Part shown: in pieces, positions 9,153 to 17,215 of the stretch | Numbering within the stretch: the first letter of the stretch is position 1 | Layout: each line of letters begins with the position of its first letter | Assembly: GCA_963803755.1 (NCBI GenBank) | Contig: CAWDNP010000012.1 | Coordinates: 1-64,000 of the forward strand | Source of the DNA: CAVUPF01 sp963803755 | GTDB taxonomy: Bacteria > Actinomycetota > Thermoleophilia > Solirubrobacterales > 70-9 | Reading direction: 5' to 3' | Length of the DNA stretch: 64,000 nt | Made by a program: the position numbers and the translations under genes | Notes under the pieces: model-generated | Told to the model about the DNA's origin: nothing | Databases searched by the model: none | What the model saw: only the letters and a program-made list of their open reading frames with translations

Positions 9153-9337
9153 CGGGGAAGGGTATCCGCGTCGGAGGCCAGCGGATGGCACTTTGGCCCG
9201 ACTGCTGGGGGCGGGATGGTCACCACGATGATGTGCTTAGACAGCAAGCAGTCACAGATCAGGAGCCAGGCGCCTGATCGCGACAAGCTCTAGGAGGCGA
9301 TCGACAGGTCGCTTCCAAATAGGGGAAACTCGCTGCG

Positions 9338-10057
9338 ATGCCCGCCTCCCGCAGCTACGATCGCGCACCGGCCGACATACGGCCGGTGACGATAGATCCA
9401 GGGTTCGTCGCTACCGCCGACGGGTCGGCGCTGATCTCCGTCGGCAAGACAAGGGTTATCTGCACGGCCTCGATCAGCGATTCGGTGCCACGCTGGATGC
9501 AAGGGCGCGGACGAGGCTGGGTCACCGCCGAGTACGCGATGCTGCCAGCCTCGACCGGGGATCGCAAGGCGCGCGACATCTCGCGGGGCAAGCAGGACGG
9601 CCGCGGAGTGGAGATCCAGCGGCTGATCGGTCGCTCATTACGGGTCGTCGTCGACTTCCAGGCGATGGGGGAGCGCAGTGTCTACATCGACTGCGACGTG
9701 CTCCAGGCCGACGGGGGCACGCGCTGTGCCGCTATCACCGGTGGCTACGTAGCGTTGCGCCAGGCGTTCCAGAAGCTTCTGGACGCCGGCACGATCGAGG
9801 GTATGCCCTTGAACGGGTCGGTGGCCGCGGTCAGCGTCGGCATGGTCGACAACCGGGCTCTGTGTGACCTCGACTACTCCGAGGACTCTGCCGCGGAGGT
9901 TGATGCGAACGTGGTGATGACCGGCGACGGCGGCCTGGTCGAGGTGCAGGCGACGGCGGAGCGCACGCCGCTGTCCCGCACCTCGCTCGACGAGCTGCTC
10001 GGTCTCGCCGAGCTCGGGATCGCCCGTTTGCGGGAGGTGCAGGAGCGGGTCATTTGA
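9338..10057 (+). CDS. rph: Ribonuclease PH
   Basis: A phosphorolytic 3'-5' exoribonuclease that trims tRNA 3' ends, forming a hexamer. The 239-residue length is standard. Conserved blocks are visible: RPVTIDPGFVATADGSAL, GKTRVICTAS, the phosphate-binding GDRKARDISRGKQDGRG, IDCDVLQADGGTRCAA and TAERTPLSR. The start ATG 9338 fits homologues. It begins an operon in which its TGA stop overlaps the TTG start of rdgB (TTGA) and rdgB in turn overlaps a CDF transporter gene. The rph-rdgB pairing is common in actinobacteria and joins RNA turnover with nucleotide pool cleansing. Confidence 0.96.
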   Translation: MPASRSYDRAPADIRPVTIDPGFVATADGSALISVGKTRVICTASISDSVPRWMQGRGRGWVTAEYAMLPASTGDRKARDISRGKQDGRGVEIQRLIGRSLRVVVDFQAMGERSVYIDCDVLQADGGTRCAAITGGYVALRQAFQKLLDAGTIEGMPLNGSVAAVSVGMVDNRALCDLDYSEDSAAEVDANVVMTGDGGLVEVQATAERTPLSRTSLDELLGLAELGIARLREVQERVI

Positions 10058-10650
10058 TCCTCGCCACCCGCAACGAGCACAAGTTGCAGGAGCTGGCCGA
10101 GATCCTGCCGGAGGTGGAGCTGCGACCGCTGCCGCCCGGGGCGGAGACGCCAACGGAGGACGGCGACAGTTTCGCCGCCAACGCACTCATTAAGGCTCGC
10201 ACCGCCCACACGGCTACCGGCGAGGCGGTGCTCGCCGACGATTCCGGGATCGAGGTCGCAGCACTCAGAGGCCGGCCGGGCGTTTACTCCGCGCGCTATG
10301 CCGGCGAGGGCGCCAGCGATGTGCAGAACCTGGAGAAGCTCCTGCGCGAGGTCGGAGCCGCCGGAGGTAATCGTCGCGCCGCCTACGTCTGTGTTATTGC
10401 CCTGGTCGATGAGCGGGGTGGGGAGCGCACCTTTGAGGGCCGCTGCGAGGGGCGGTTGACGATGACCCCGCGCGGCACTGGCGGTTTCGGCTATGACCCG
10501 GCCTTCGTGCCCGACGACACCGGCCCGGGCGACGAGCGGACGATGGCCGAGTTGAGCGCCGCCGAGAAGCACGCGATCAGCCACCGGGGGCGGGCGGCGC
10601 GGCAGCTTGCCGCCCACCTCGGCGCGGCGGTCCCGGAGGCGCGCCGGTGA
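10054..10650 (+). CDS. rdgB: RdgB/HAM1 non-canonical purine NTP pyrophosphatase (XTP/dITP)
   Basis: Hydrolyses ITP, dITP and XTP to monophosphates, keeping deaminated purines out of nucleic acids. The 198-residue protein starts at TTG 10054 inside the rph stop. The N-terminal ILATRNEHKLQEL is the substrate-binding signature. LADDSGIEV contains metal-binding acidic residues, and GGFGYDPAFVP and SHRGRAARQL complete the pattern. No ATG start exists upstream in frame, and the 4-base overlap supports TTG. The last four bases overlap the next gene (GTGA). Confidence 0.95.
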   Translation: MILATRNEHKLQELAEILPEVELRPLPPGAETPTEDGDSFAANALIKARTAHTATGEAVLADDSGIEVAALRGRPGVYSARYAGEGASDVQNLEKLLREVGAAGGNRRAAYVCVIALVDERGGERTFEGRCEGRLTMTPRGTGGFGYDPAFVPDDTGPGDERTMAELSAAEKHAISHRGRAARQLAAHLGAAVPEARR

Positions 10651-11558
10651 TCCGCACCAAAAGCGGCGCCGCCGCGCTCTCGATCGGCTCCAACGCGCTC
10701 CTGATTGCAATCAAGCTGGCCGCCGGGGCGATCACCGGCTCGATCGCGATCGTCACTGAGGCGGTCCACTCGCTGATCGACCTGGTCGCCTCGGTGGTCG
10801 CCTTCGTCTCGGTGCGCAAAGCCGATGAGCCCGCCGACGCCGATCATCCCTACGGTCACGAGAAGGTCGAGAGCCTGGCGGCAACGATCGAGGGGATGCT
10901 GATCCTCCTCGGCGCCGGGATCATCGTCTATGAGGCGACCCACCGGCTGGTGGTGGGGGCGACGGTCCGGTCCCTCGGCGTCGGGATTGCGGTTATGGGC
11001 TTCTCGGTGCTTGTCAACCTGGGGGTCTCCACGGTGCTCTCGCGCCAGGCCAGGGCACACGAATCGCCGGCACTGGAGGGCGACGCGGCGCACCTGCGGG
11101 CCGATGCCCTCACCTCGGTGGGGGTGCTGGTGGGCCTCGGCCTCGTCCAGGTCACCGGCGACGCCGCCTTTGACTCGATCACTGCGCTCGTGGTCGCCGT
11201 GGCGATCGTCACCGCCGGCATCAGGATCATCCGGCGCTCCTCCGGCGTGCTTGTCGACGAAGCGCTCCCCGGCCCCGAGATGGACCGGATCGAGGAGGCA
11301 ATCGCCTCTGCCCGCACCGCCGAGGTGGCCGGCTACCACAGGCTGCGTGCTCACCGCGCCGGCAGGCGCCGCTACATCGACCTCCATGTCCAGTACCGCT
11401 CGGGCACCAGCCTCGAGCGGGCGCACGAGCTGGCCCACCGGATGCGCGACTCGATCGAGGCTGAGGTCCCCCAGGCCGAAGTGCTGATCCACGTCGAGCC
11501 CCAGGCCTCCTTCCGCGAACCGGATACGGAGCGCTCCGGCCCTTTCCGCGCCGGTTAA
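10647..11558 (+). CDS. Cation diffusion facilitator family divalent metal exporter (zinc-type site)
   Basis: A 303-residue proton-coupled metal exporter with six predicted membrane segments in the first 210 residues and a C-terminal cytoplasmic ferredoxin-like domain (RYIDLHVQYRSG, EAEVPQAEVLIHVEPQ). The transport site is H-x3-D in helix II (HSLID) and H-x3-D in helix V (HLRAD). An HD-HD set is usually associated with zinc selectivity, in contrast to DD-HD (YiiP) or DD-DD (Fe/Mn) proteins. The GTG start overlaps the rdgB stop. Its TAA stop overlaps the TAA of a small convergent gene (shared TTAA). Confidence 0.92.
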   Translation: MIRTKSGAAALSIGSNALLIAIKLAAGAITGSIAIVTEAVHSLIDLVASVVAFVSVRKADEPADADHPYGHEKVESLAATIEGMLILLGAGIIVYEATHRLVVGATVRSLGVGIAVMGFSVLVNLGVSTVLSRQARAHESPALEGDAAHLRADALTSVGVLVGLGLVQVTGDAAFDSITALVVAVAIVTAGIRIIRRSSGVLVDEALPGPEMDRIEEAIASARTAEVAGYHRLRAHRAGRRRYIDLHVQYRSGTSLERAHELAHRMRDSIEAEVPQAEVLIHVEPQASFREPDTERSGPFRAG

Positions 11559-11704
11559 GGACTCGGCAGTAGATTGACCGCCGCGGCGAGGCCGACGGCG
11601 CCGACGGTGATCGCGTAGCCGGTATAGCCGCCGATCGCAAACAGCACCACGGCGATCGCGCAGATCGCCACCACGGTGATCCAGGAGGCTCGAGCCAGGG
11701 GCAT
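11555..11704 (-). CDS. Small membrane protein (49 residues)
   Basis: A short open frame starting at ATG 11704: MPLARASW, then the hydrophobic run ITVVAICAIAVVLFAIGGY, then TGYAITVGAVGLAAAVNLL, ending PSP. It codes for one or two membrane-spanning segments with a glycine turn. Nearly all third codon positions are G or C, as in real genes here, and it fits exactly between the convergent CDF stop and the divergent gene at 11725. I do not recognise a family. It may be divergently transcribed with the roadblock-like gene. Confidence 0.6.
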   Translation of the reverse strand: MPLARASWITVVAICAIAVVLFAIGGYTGYAITVGAVGLAAAVNLLPSP

Positions 11705-11724
11705 GGCCCGGTATTTTGGCCGAG

Positions 11725-12102
11725 ATGCCTGACGCCGCCGCCACAGAGGTAGTTTCCGGCGACCCCGCGGAGCAGGCGCTTGCCTATCTGGCCGAGATGT
11801 CGCCCGACCTTCGCGGCGCGGCGATACTTGACTCCAAGGGCGGCGTGCTGGCTGCCGCCGGGGACTCGGATCGCTGGCGCGAGGACGTCGCTGCGCTGCT
11901 TACGGTCGCCGACCGTGCCGGCGGTGAGCCGGTCGAGCAGGTCCACATCGCCACCGAGCAGGGTGAGGTTTTCGCGGTTCGCGACGCGGGGCTGGTCGCC
12001 GTCGCGGTGACAGAGCGCTTCGCACTCGCCTCGCTGATGCTCTTCGACATGCGCTCTGTCCTGCGTGACCTGGCCGCCGGCGGGGCTGGGGCGGTGGTCT
12101 GA
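11725..12102 (+). CDS. Putative roadblock/LC7-like domain protein
   Basis: A 125-residue cytoplasmic protein. The pattern ALAYLAEMSPDLRGAAILD followed by GGVLAAAG and a long helix, then strands QVHIATEQGEVFAVRD and GLVAVAVTERFAL, matches the alpha-beta layout of roadblock/LC7 (MglB-like) proteins, which often act as GTPase partners in actinobacteria. Sequence motifs in this fold are weak, so this is a fold-level guess. ATG 11725 is chosen over TTG 11716. The stop TGA overlaps the ATG of the next gene, so both are probably made together. No adjacent small GTPase gene is present. Confidence 0.55.
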   Translation: MPDAAATEVVSGDPAEQALAYLAEMSPDLRGAAILDSKGGVLAAAGDSDRWREDVAALLTVADRAGGEPVEQVHIATEQGEVFAVRDAGLVAVAVTERFALASLMLFDMRSVLRDLAAGGAGAVV

Positions 12103-12326
12103 TGCCGCCGAAGCCACATCGAGTGTTGCTTGACCGCGTCTCCGGCTACGCCGACGAAGCCGCCGCCTTCATGCGCCGCCGCCGCATCGCCCGCCGCCCC
12201 TTCGCCCGCCTCTACTACGGAGGGGGACGCAGCGCCGAGCGCGCCGCCGACTCCCTCGCCGGCGGCGAGCTGTTCGTCGCCGCAGGACGCCTGATTGAGG
12301 TGGCGGGAAAGCGGCCGAAGCCGTGA
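12102..12326 (+). CDS. Small basic hypothetical protein
   Basis: A 74-residue, arginine-rich protein (FMRRRRIARRPFARLYY, then an Ala/Gly-rich helix AERAADSLAGGELFVAAG) with no signal peptide or membrane segment. It is translationally coupled on both sides: its ATG overlaps the previous stop and its TGA overlaps the GTG start of tldD. I do not recognise a family. Retention between two overlapping genes suggests a real gene. High positive charge would fit nucleic-acid or membrane-surface contact, but no function can be claimed. Confidence 0.55.
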   Translation: MPPKPHRVLLDRVSGYADEAAAFMRRRRIARRPFARLYYGGGRSAERAADSLAGGELFVAAGRLIEVAGKRPKP

Positions 12327-13721
12327 GCGAGGCGACCATGCTGATTGAGTCCGCCGTCGCCGAGGGCGTCCTCGTACGCGCCCTCGCGGCGGGCGGCGAG
12401 TTCGCCGAGGTTTTCGCCGAACGCCGCCGCGGCTTATCGATGTCGATCGACGAGGCGCGGATCGAGTCCGTGCAGGCCGGTGCCGAGGAGGGGGCCGGCG
12501 TGCGGGTGATCAGCGGCGGCACCACCTACTTCGCCCACGTCGACGGGCTCGACCCAGCAGACCTCGAGCGCGCTGCGGCAGAGGCCGCGTCAGCGCTGCG
12601 GGGGGACCGAGCCGAACCGCGCTCCCTGGAGGCGATCAGCCTGGCGACTCCGCAGTCGATCGAGCAGCGCCCCGAGGACGTCCCCGCCGAGCGCAAGGCG
12701 GCGCTGCTGCGCGAACTGGACGAGCGCGGCCGGGCTGCGGGCGGCGAGGTCACCCAGTTCTCGGCCTCCTACGGCGAGGCGCGCCGCGAGGTCGCAGTCG
12801 CCAACTCCGAGGGCCTCCTCTGCGCCGATGACCGCACCCGCGTGCGACTCGGCGCCCAGGCGGTGGCGCGCCGCGGCGACGTGGTCCAAACCGGCTTTGA
12901 GACCCTCGGTGCGCACCGCGGCTTCGAGCTGCTCGACGGCGACCCGGCGCGGATCGCCGAGCAGGCTGCCCGCAAGGCGCTCACCCTGCTCGAGGCCGAC
13001 CCCGCCCCGGCCGGCTCGATGCCGGTCGTGGTCGGCGGCGGCTTTGGCGGCGTCCTCTTCCATGAGATGACCGGCCACGGCCTGGAGGCCGACCACGTCC
13101 AGAAGGGGGCGAGCGTCTACGCGGGCAAGCTCGGCGAGCAGGTCGCCCAGCCGTTGCTCAGCGCCTACGACGACGGTCGCTTACCGGGCGAGTGGGGGAC
13201 CGACGGAATCGACGACGAGGGGACGCCTACTCAGAAAACCCTGGTGATCGAGGACGGCCGGCTCACTGCGTTCCTCTACGATCGCCTGCGCGCCGAGCGC
13301 GACGGCGTCGCCTCGACCGGCAACGGCCGCCGCGAGAGCTTCCGCCACCTGCCGATCCCCCGCATGACCAATACCTACATCGCCCCCGGTGAGGCCGAGC
13401 CGGAGGCGATCATCGCCGAGGTCGAGCGGGGCTTCTACGCGGTCTCCTTCGCCGGTGGCCAGGTCGACCCGGCGACCGGTGACTTCGTCTTCGGCGTTCT
13501 CAGAGGGCTACCTGATCGAGGGCGGCAAGGTCACCAGGCCGTGTCGGGGGGCGACCCTGATCGGCAACTGCCTGGAGGCGCTGGCGGCAATCGACGCGAT
13601 CGGTAACGACTTCGAGATGAAGACCGGCTTCTGTGGCAAGGGCGGCCAGAAAGTGCCGGTCGGCACCGGCCAGGGCCACGTCCGGATCGGGGCGATGACG
13701 GTCGGGGGGACCGAGGTTTGA
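12323..13721 (+). CDS. tldD: TldD family metalloprotease subunit, one frameshift
   Basis: TldD/TldE form a heterodimeric zinc protease that cleaves unfolded peptides (microcin B17 precursor and CcdA in E. coli). TldD carries the HExxxH site, seen here as HEMTGHGLEAD near residue 247 after VVVGGGFGGVLF. Downstream landmarks are VASTGNGRRESFRH and PRMTNTYI. The frame breaks near 13497-13502 (an extra T in GTTCTCAGAG): the rest, EGYLIEGGKVTRP then NCLEALAAIDAIGNDF and GKGGQKVPVGTGQG, lies in the next frame to the TGA at 13719-13721. Corrected length is about 465 residues. GTG 12323 starts inside the preceding stop. The downstream tldE start overlaps this stop. Confidence 0.88.
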
Positions 13722-15070
13722 GCGAGTTGGACGCGGCGGCGGGGCGCGCCGTCGAGGCGGCGCTGGCGGCTGGGGCGGGCGATGCCGAGGCCTATGTCTC
13801 CGAGGAGACCGGGCGCGAGGTACGGGTGCACGGGGGGGAGGTGGAAAGCCTGACGGCGGCGACCCAGCGAGGCATCGGCGTGCGTGCCTGGCTCGGCGGC
13901 CGGGTCGGCTACGCCTACGGCACCGACCGCTCCGAGCGGGGCGTCATCGCGATCGCCAGCCGTGCGGCCGAGGCGGCGCGCACCGCCGATGAGGACGAGT
14001 TTGCAGGGCCGCCGCGGCCGGCTCCGGTGCAGCCGCTTGCAGGGCTGCTCGACCCCTCCGTCGCGAAGTGGTCAATCGACAGGGTCACGGAGCTGGCGCT
14101 TGCGGTAGAGCGCGCGGCGCTGGCGGCGGACCCACGGATCGCCGGGGTCGAGACGGCGGTTTATGCGGACTCAGCCGACCGGGTCGCGATCGCCTCCTCG
14201 ACCGGCGTCTCCGGCGAGTTCGAGTCCTCGAGTGCTTATGCCTATCTGCAGGCGCTGGCCGAGGGCGACGGTGGTCGGGAGAGCGGCCTAGGCTTTGGCC
14301 TGGCCCGTGGCCCCGCCGGCCTCGACCCGGCGGCGATCGGCGGCGAGGGGGCAGAGCGCGCCGCGGCGATGATCGGCGCCTGCAAGCCCGCCTCACGTTC
14401 CTGCCCCGTCGTCCTCGACCCAACCGTCGCCGCCAGCTTCGCCGGCCTGATCGGCGGGGCGCTGGGGGCCGACGCCGTGCAGCGGGGGCGCTCGCCGTTT
14501 GCCGAGCGGCTTGGCGAGGAGATCGCGAGCGAGGCGTTGGCTCTGCACGACGACGGGCTTGACCTCGCCGGTCCGGCCTCCTCCCCCTTCGACGGCGAGG
14601 GGGTCCCCCGCCGCCGTTCCGCGCTGATCGAGGACGGGAGGCTGCAGACCTACCTGCACAGCACCTACACGGCGCGCCGCGCCGGCGTCGCCTCGACCGG
14701 CAGCGCCGGGCGCGGCGGCTACCGCTCACAGCCATCGGTCTCGACCTCCAATTTGATCGTCGCCGCTGGTTCGCCCTCCCTTGAGGAGCTGTTCGGTGAG
14801 GCCGGCGAGGGTGTCTACGTCACCGACGTCGCCGGCCTTCACTCGGGCGTCAACCCCGTCTCCGGCGTCTTCTCGGTTGGTGCCTCGGGGCGGGCGATCC
14901 ACGGCGGCGAGCCGGCCGAGCCGGTGCGCGAGTTCACAATTGCCAGCGACCTTGTCTCGATGCTCCGATCGGTTCGCGCCGCCGGCGCCGACGCGCGCTG
15001 GGTCCCCTTCGGGGGCTCAGTCCGCACGCCGTCGCTGCTGATCGGCGAGATGACGGTCAGCGGTTCCTGA
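13718..15070 (+). CDS. pmbA: TldE/PmbA family protein (partner of TldD)
   Basis: A 450-residue partner of TldD without the HExxxH site. Visible blocks: REVRVHGGEVESLTAATQRG near the N-terminus, GVRAWLGGRVGYAYG, CPVVLDPTVAASFAGLIGG at the position corresponding to the TldD active-site strand, RAGVASTGSAGRGGYRSQP, VYVTDVAGLHSGVNPVSG and FSVGASGRAIHGGE. It starts at TTG 13718 within the tldD stop (TTGA), so the heterodimer partners are coupled. The N-terminal 'GG.VES...A...G.G.R...G..GYA' is shared with TldD. The physiological substrate is unknown here; no obvious RiPP precursor gene is next to it. Confidence 0.92.
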   Translation: MSELDAAAGRAVEAALAAGAGDAEAYVSEETGREVRVHGGEVESLTAATQRGIGVRAWLGGRVGYAYGTDRSERGVIAIASRAAEAARTADEDEFAGPPRPAPVQPLAGLLDPSVAKWSIDRVTELALAVERAALAADPRIAGVETAVYADSADRVAIASSTGVSGEFESSSAYAYLQALAEGDGGRESGLGFGLARGPAGLDPAAIGGEGAERAAAMIGACKPASRSCPVVLDPTVAASFAGLIGGALGADAVQRGRSPFAERLGEEIASEALALHDDGLDLAGPASSPFDGEGVPRRRSALIEDGRLQTYLHSTYTARRAGVASTGSAGRGGYRSQPSVSTSNLIVAAGSPSLEELFGEAGEGVYVTDVAGLHSGVNPVSGVFSVGASGRAIHGGEPAEPVREFTIASDLVSMLRSVRAAGADARWVPFGGSVRTPSLLIGEMTVSGS

Positions 15071-15132
15071 CCCTTACGCCGAGCCCACTGTTAGATTGCG
15101 GCCGTCTTCAATCCTGAGGAGGAATTTCGAAC

Positions 15133-15411
15133 GTGACAAAGGCTGAGTTTCTCGATCAACTTTCGGGCGACGAGCGGGTTGGCAGCAAGAAGGCCGCCGC
15201 CGACGCCGTGGACGCTGTGCTCGACGCGATCACTGAGACGCTGAGTGGGGGCGGCGAGGTCAGTTTCACCGGCTTCGGCAAGTTCCACGTCGCCGAGCGC
15301 GGACCCCGTCAGGGCGTCAACCCGCGCACCGGCGAGCGGATCACCATCCCCGGTGGCAAGGTCCCCCGCTTCTCCGCCGGCTCGGCGCTGAAGGCAAAGG
15401 TCAAGGGCTGA
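15133..15411 (+). CDS. hup: HU family DNA-binding protein
   Basis: A 92-residue histone-like nucleoid protein that binds and bends DNA as a dimer. The sequence begins TKAEFLDQLSG and has the beta-arm signature GFGKFHVAERGPRQGVNPRT, followed by GERITIPGGKVPRFSAG. The start GTG 15133 is preceded at an ideal distance by a strong ribosome binding site AGGAGG at 15117-15122. There is no C-terminal lysine-rich tail of the mycobacterial type. The gene is monocistronic, with a possible promoter after the pmbA stop and an inverted repeat just after its own stop. Confidence 0.95.
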   Translation: MTKAEFLDQLSGDERVGSKKAAADAVDAVLDAITETLSGGGEVSFTGFGKFHVAERGPRQGVNPRTGERITIPGGKVPRFSAGSALKAKVKG

Positions 15412-15416
15412 TACGA

Positions 15417-15467
15417 ACCCGATTCCGGGCGCGTCGCAATCTGGTGCTTTCGCGCTCGGAATCGGGT
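15417..15467 (+). terminator. Stem-loop after hup, likely transcription terminator
   Basis: The arms ACCCGATTCCG (15417-15427) and CGGAATCGGGT (15457-15467) pair perfectly. Pairing continues inward through GGCGC with GCGCT (one G-U) to about 16 base pairs around a loop of about 18 bases. It begins six bases after the hup stop. No T-run follows, so it may be a hairpin-only (actinobacterial style) terminator or a 3'-end stabiliser rather than a canonical intrinsic terminator. Confidence 0.55.
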
Positions 15468-15604
15468 GAAGTCCAAGTTGTGACCGTTTCTTTCGGGGAA
15501 TCGCCTTGCCTGCGCGCCGGGGGGTTTGGGACGTTTCGACCGCCTGAAGATGCCCTGAGCGGTTATACGATCAGCGGCGCCTATCCGATCCGCCGCCCCG
15601 CTAC

Positions 15605-15925
15605 ATGGAGAAACGCAACACAGCCCTGGCCCGGGTCTTCGCCACGGTCGCCCTGGTGGGCGGCTTCTTCGTGCTGGTCCTGATCGCGACCTCGGTGGGC
15701 GGCGGCGGATCGGGCGGGTCGAAGATGCCAACCCCCGCCGGGCAGGTAGCGCCCAGGGACGGCAGTGGCAAGGTCAACACCCCCGCCACCTACGTCGTCA
15801 AGAACGGCGACACCCTGACCTCGATCGCTCACAAGACGGGGGTCTCGGTCGTTCGTATCCAGGCTCTAAACCCCCACGTCGACCCGCAGATCCTGATCTC
15901 CGGCGAAAAGCTCAGGCTGCGCTAA
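15605..15925 (+). CDS. Membrane-anchored LysM domain protein
   Basis: A 106-residue protein with a cytoplasmic MEKRNTAL start, one membrane anchor (ARVFATVALVGGFFVLVLIA), a Gly/Ser/Pro-rich linker and a C-terminal LysM domain (residues 62-106: TYVVKNGDTLTSIAHKTG, then VSVVRIQALNPH and ISGEKLRLR). LysM binds N-acetylglucosamine in peptidoglycan, so the protein probably tethers the membrane to the wall. It immediately precedes a D,D-carboxypeptidase gene, which fits a role in cell-wall maturation. The 193-base gap upstream of it holds the hup hairpin and probably the promoter. Confidence 0.85.
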   Translation: MEKRNTALARVFATVALVGGFFVLVLIATSVGGGGSGGSKMPTPAGQVAPRDGSGKVNTPATYVVKNGDTLTSIAHKTGVSVVRIQALNPHVDPQILISGEKLRLR

Positions 15926-17215
15926 GGACGCGAGGCCGGGTAGCGTCTGGGCTCGCCGCCCTTCTGCTCGCGACGCTGGCGGCGCTCGTTCTGATCGGCT
16001 CGGCGACGGCGCTCGCCAGGCCGCCGAAGGTCGAGGCTCGGGCCTGGGCGCTGATCGACGCCCGCACCGGCGAAATGCTGAGTGCTCACGCAGCCTCTCG
16101 GCATTTGTTGATCGCCAGTACGACCAAGCTGATGACCGCTTGGGTGGTTCTCCACGAGCTGCCGCTGGACAAAATCGTGCGGGCCGCTCCCTATCAGGCG
16201 ACCCCTGGCGAATCGCTGCTCGGGCTGCGAGCCGAGCAGCGGATCAGCGTGCGCGACCTCCTCTACGGGATGGTCCTGGTCAGCGGCAACGATGCCGCCT
16301 ACGATCTCGCTCTGGCGGCGGCCGGGTCGGAGGCGCGCTTCGTGCGCCAGATGAACGTGCAGGCAGCGACGCTCGGCCTCGCCGACACCCACTATGCCAA
16401 CCCGATCGGGCTCGACCAGCGCCGCAACTACTCAAGCGCCCGCGACCTCGCCGAGCTGGCGCAGCACCTGATGGGGATACCTGCCTTCGCCAGGATCGCC
16501 GACTCGCGCAGCGCGGTGCTGGGAAGCCTGCGCCCTCCGCGGCGGATCTCATCCATCAACGAGCTGCTGCGGATGGCGCCCTGGGTGAACGGTGTGAAGA
16601 CCGGCCACACCTCCGGCGCCGGGTACGTCCTGGTTGGCTCGGGCCGCCGCAAGGGGGTCGAGCTGATCTCAGATGCGATCGGAGCTCCTACCGACGAAGA
16701 CCGCTTCTCCGACAACCTGAAGCTGCTCGACTACGGCTTCTCGCTCTACAGGCGGCGGGTGGCTGTCCGCGCCGGCCAGGTCCTCGCCGAGCCGACGATC
16801 CGCTACGCGGGCGGCGAGCTGCCATTGGTCTCTGTTCGGACCGTCAAGCTTGCGGTTAGACACGGCCAGCGGCTGACCGTGAAGACCCACTCACCGCGCG
16901 AGGTGCAGGGTCCGATCAACCGCGGCGGCGTGCTTGGCCACGCCGCCGTGCTCCTCGGCGGCTGGCATGCCGCGACCGTGCCGCTGCGCGCCGCCCACTC
17001 AATCCCGGGTGCGGGCACCCTCGCCAGAGCGCGAAGCTTCGTCAAGGAAAGCGCGATCCCGGCTGCACCGATCGCTTTCGTGATACTGATTGGCGCGGCA
17101 TTCCTTTGGCGCCGTCGGCGCCGCGGGGAACGATGGAGAGGAGCTGATCCGGGTGAGTCGCGAGGAGATGCGAGCCGCTGGCGATCGGAGCAGGAGGGGG
17201 AGGTTGGCCCGGTGA
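15926..17215 (+). CDS. dacF: D-alanyl-D-alanine carboxypeptidase (DacF/PBP5-like), start unclear and end probably frameshifted
   Basis: Trims the terminal D-Ala of peptidoglycan stem peptides at the outer membrane face. All three serine-peptidase S11 motifs are present: S-x-x-K as STTK (about 16114-16125), S-x-N as SGN (about 16281) and K-T-G as KTG (about 16600). A signal-peptide-like stretch LAALLLATLAALVLIGSATA lies at 15950-16015, but no ATG, GTG or TTG precedes it in frame; ATG 16075 would remove the first core strand. The C-terminus has a membrane anchor IPAAPIAFVILIGAAFLW and then Arg-rich sequence. In the given frame no stop separates it from the kinase gene. A one-base shift near 17110-17140 would instead end it in RRGRLAR with TGA 17213-17215. 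Confidence 0.85.

Noticed and set aside
10491..11744. 417-codon open frame on the minus strand
   Set aside because: It is antisense to rdgB and the CDF transporter, rich in Arg/Asp/Gly/His of the kind produced by reading GC-rich genes backwards, and has no recognisable domain.
13497..13502. Programmed frameshift in tldD
   Set aside because: No slippery heptamer or downstream pseudoknot is evident, and similar indels recur in unrelated genes; sequence error is simpler.
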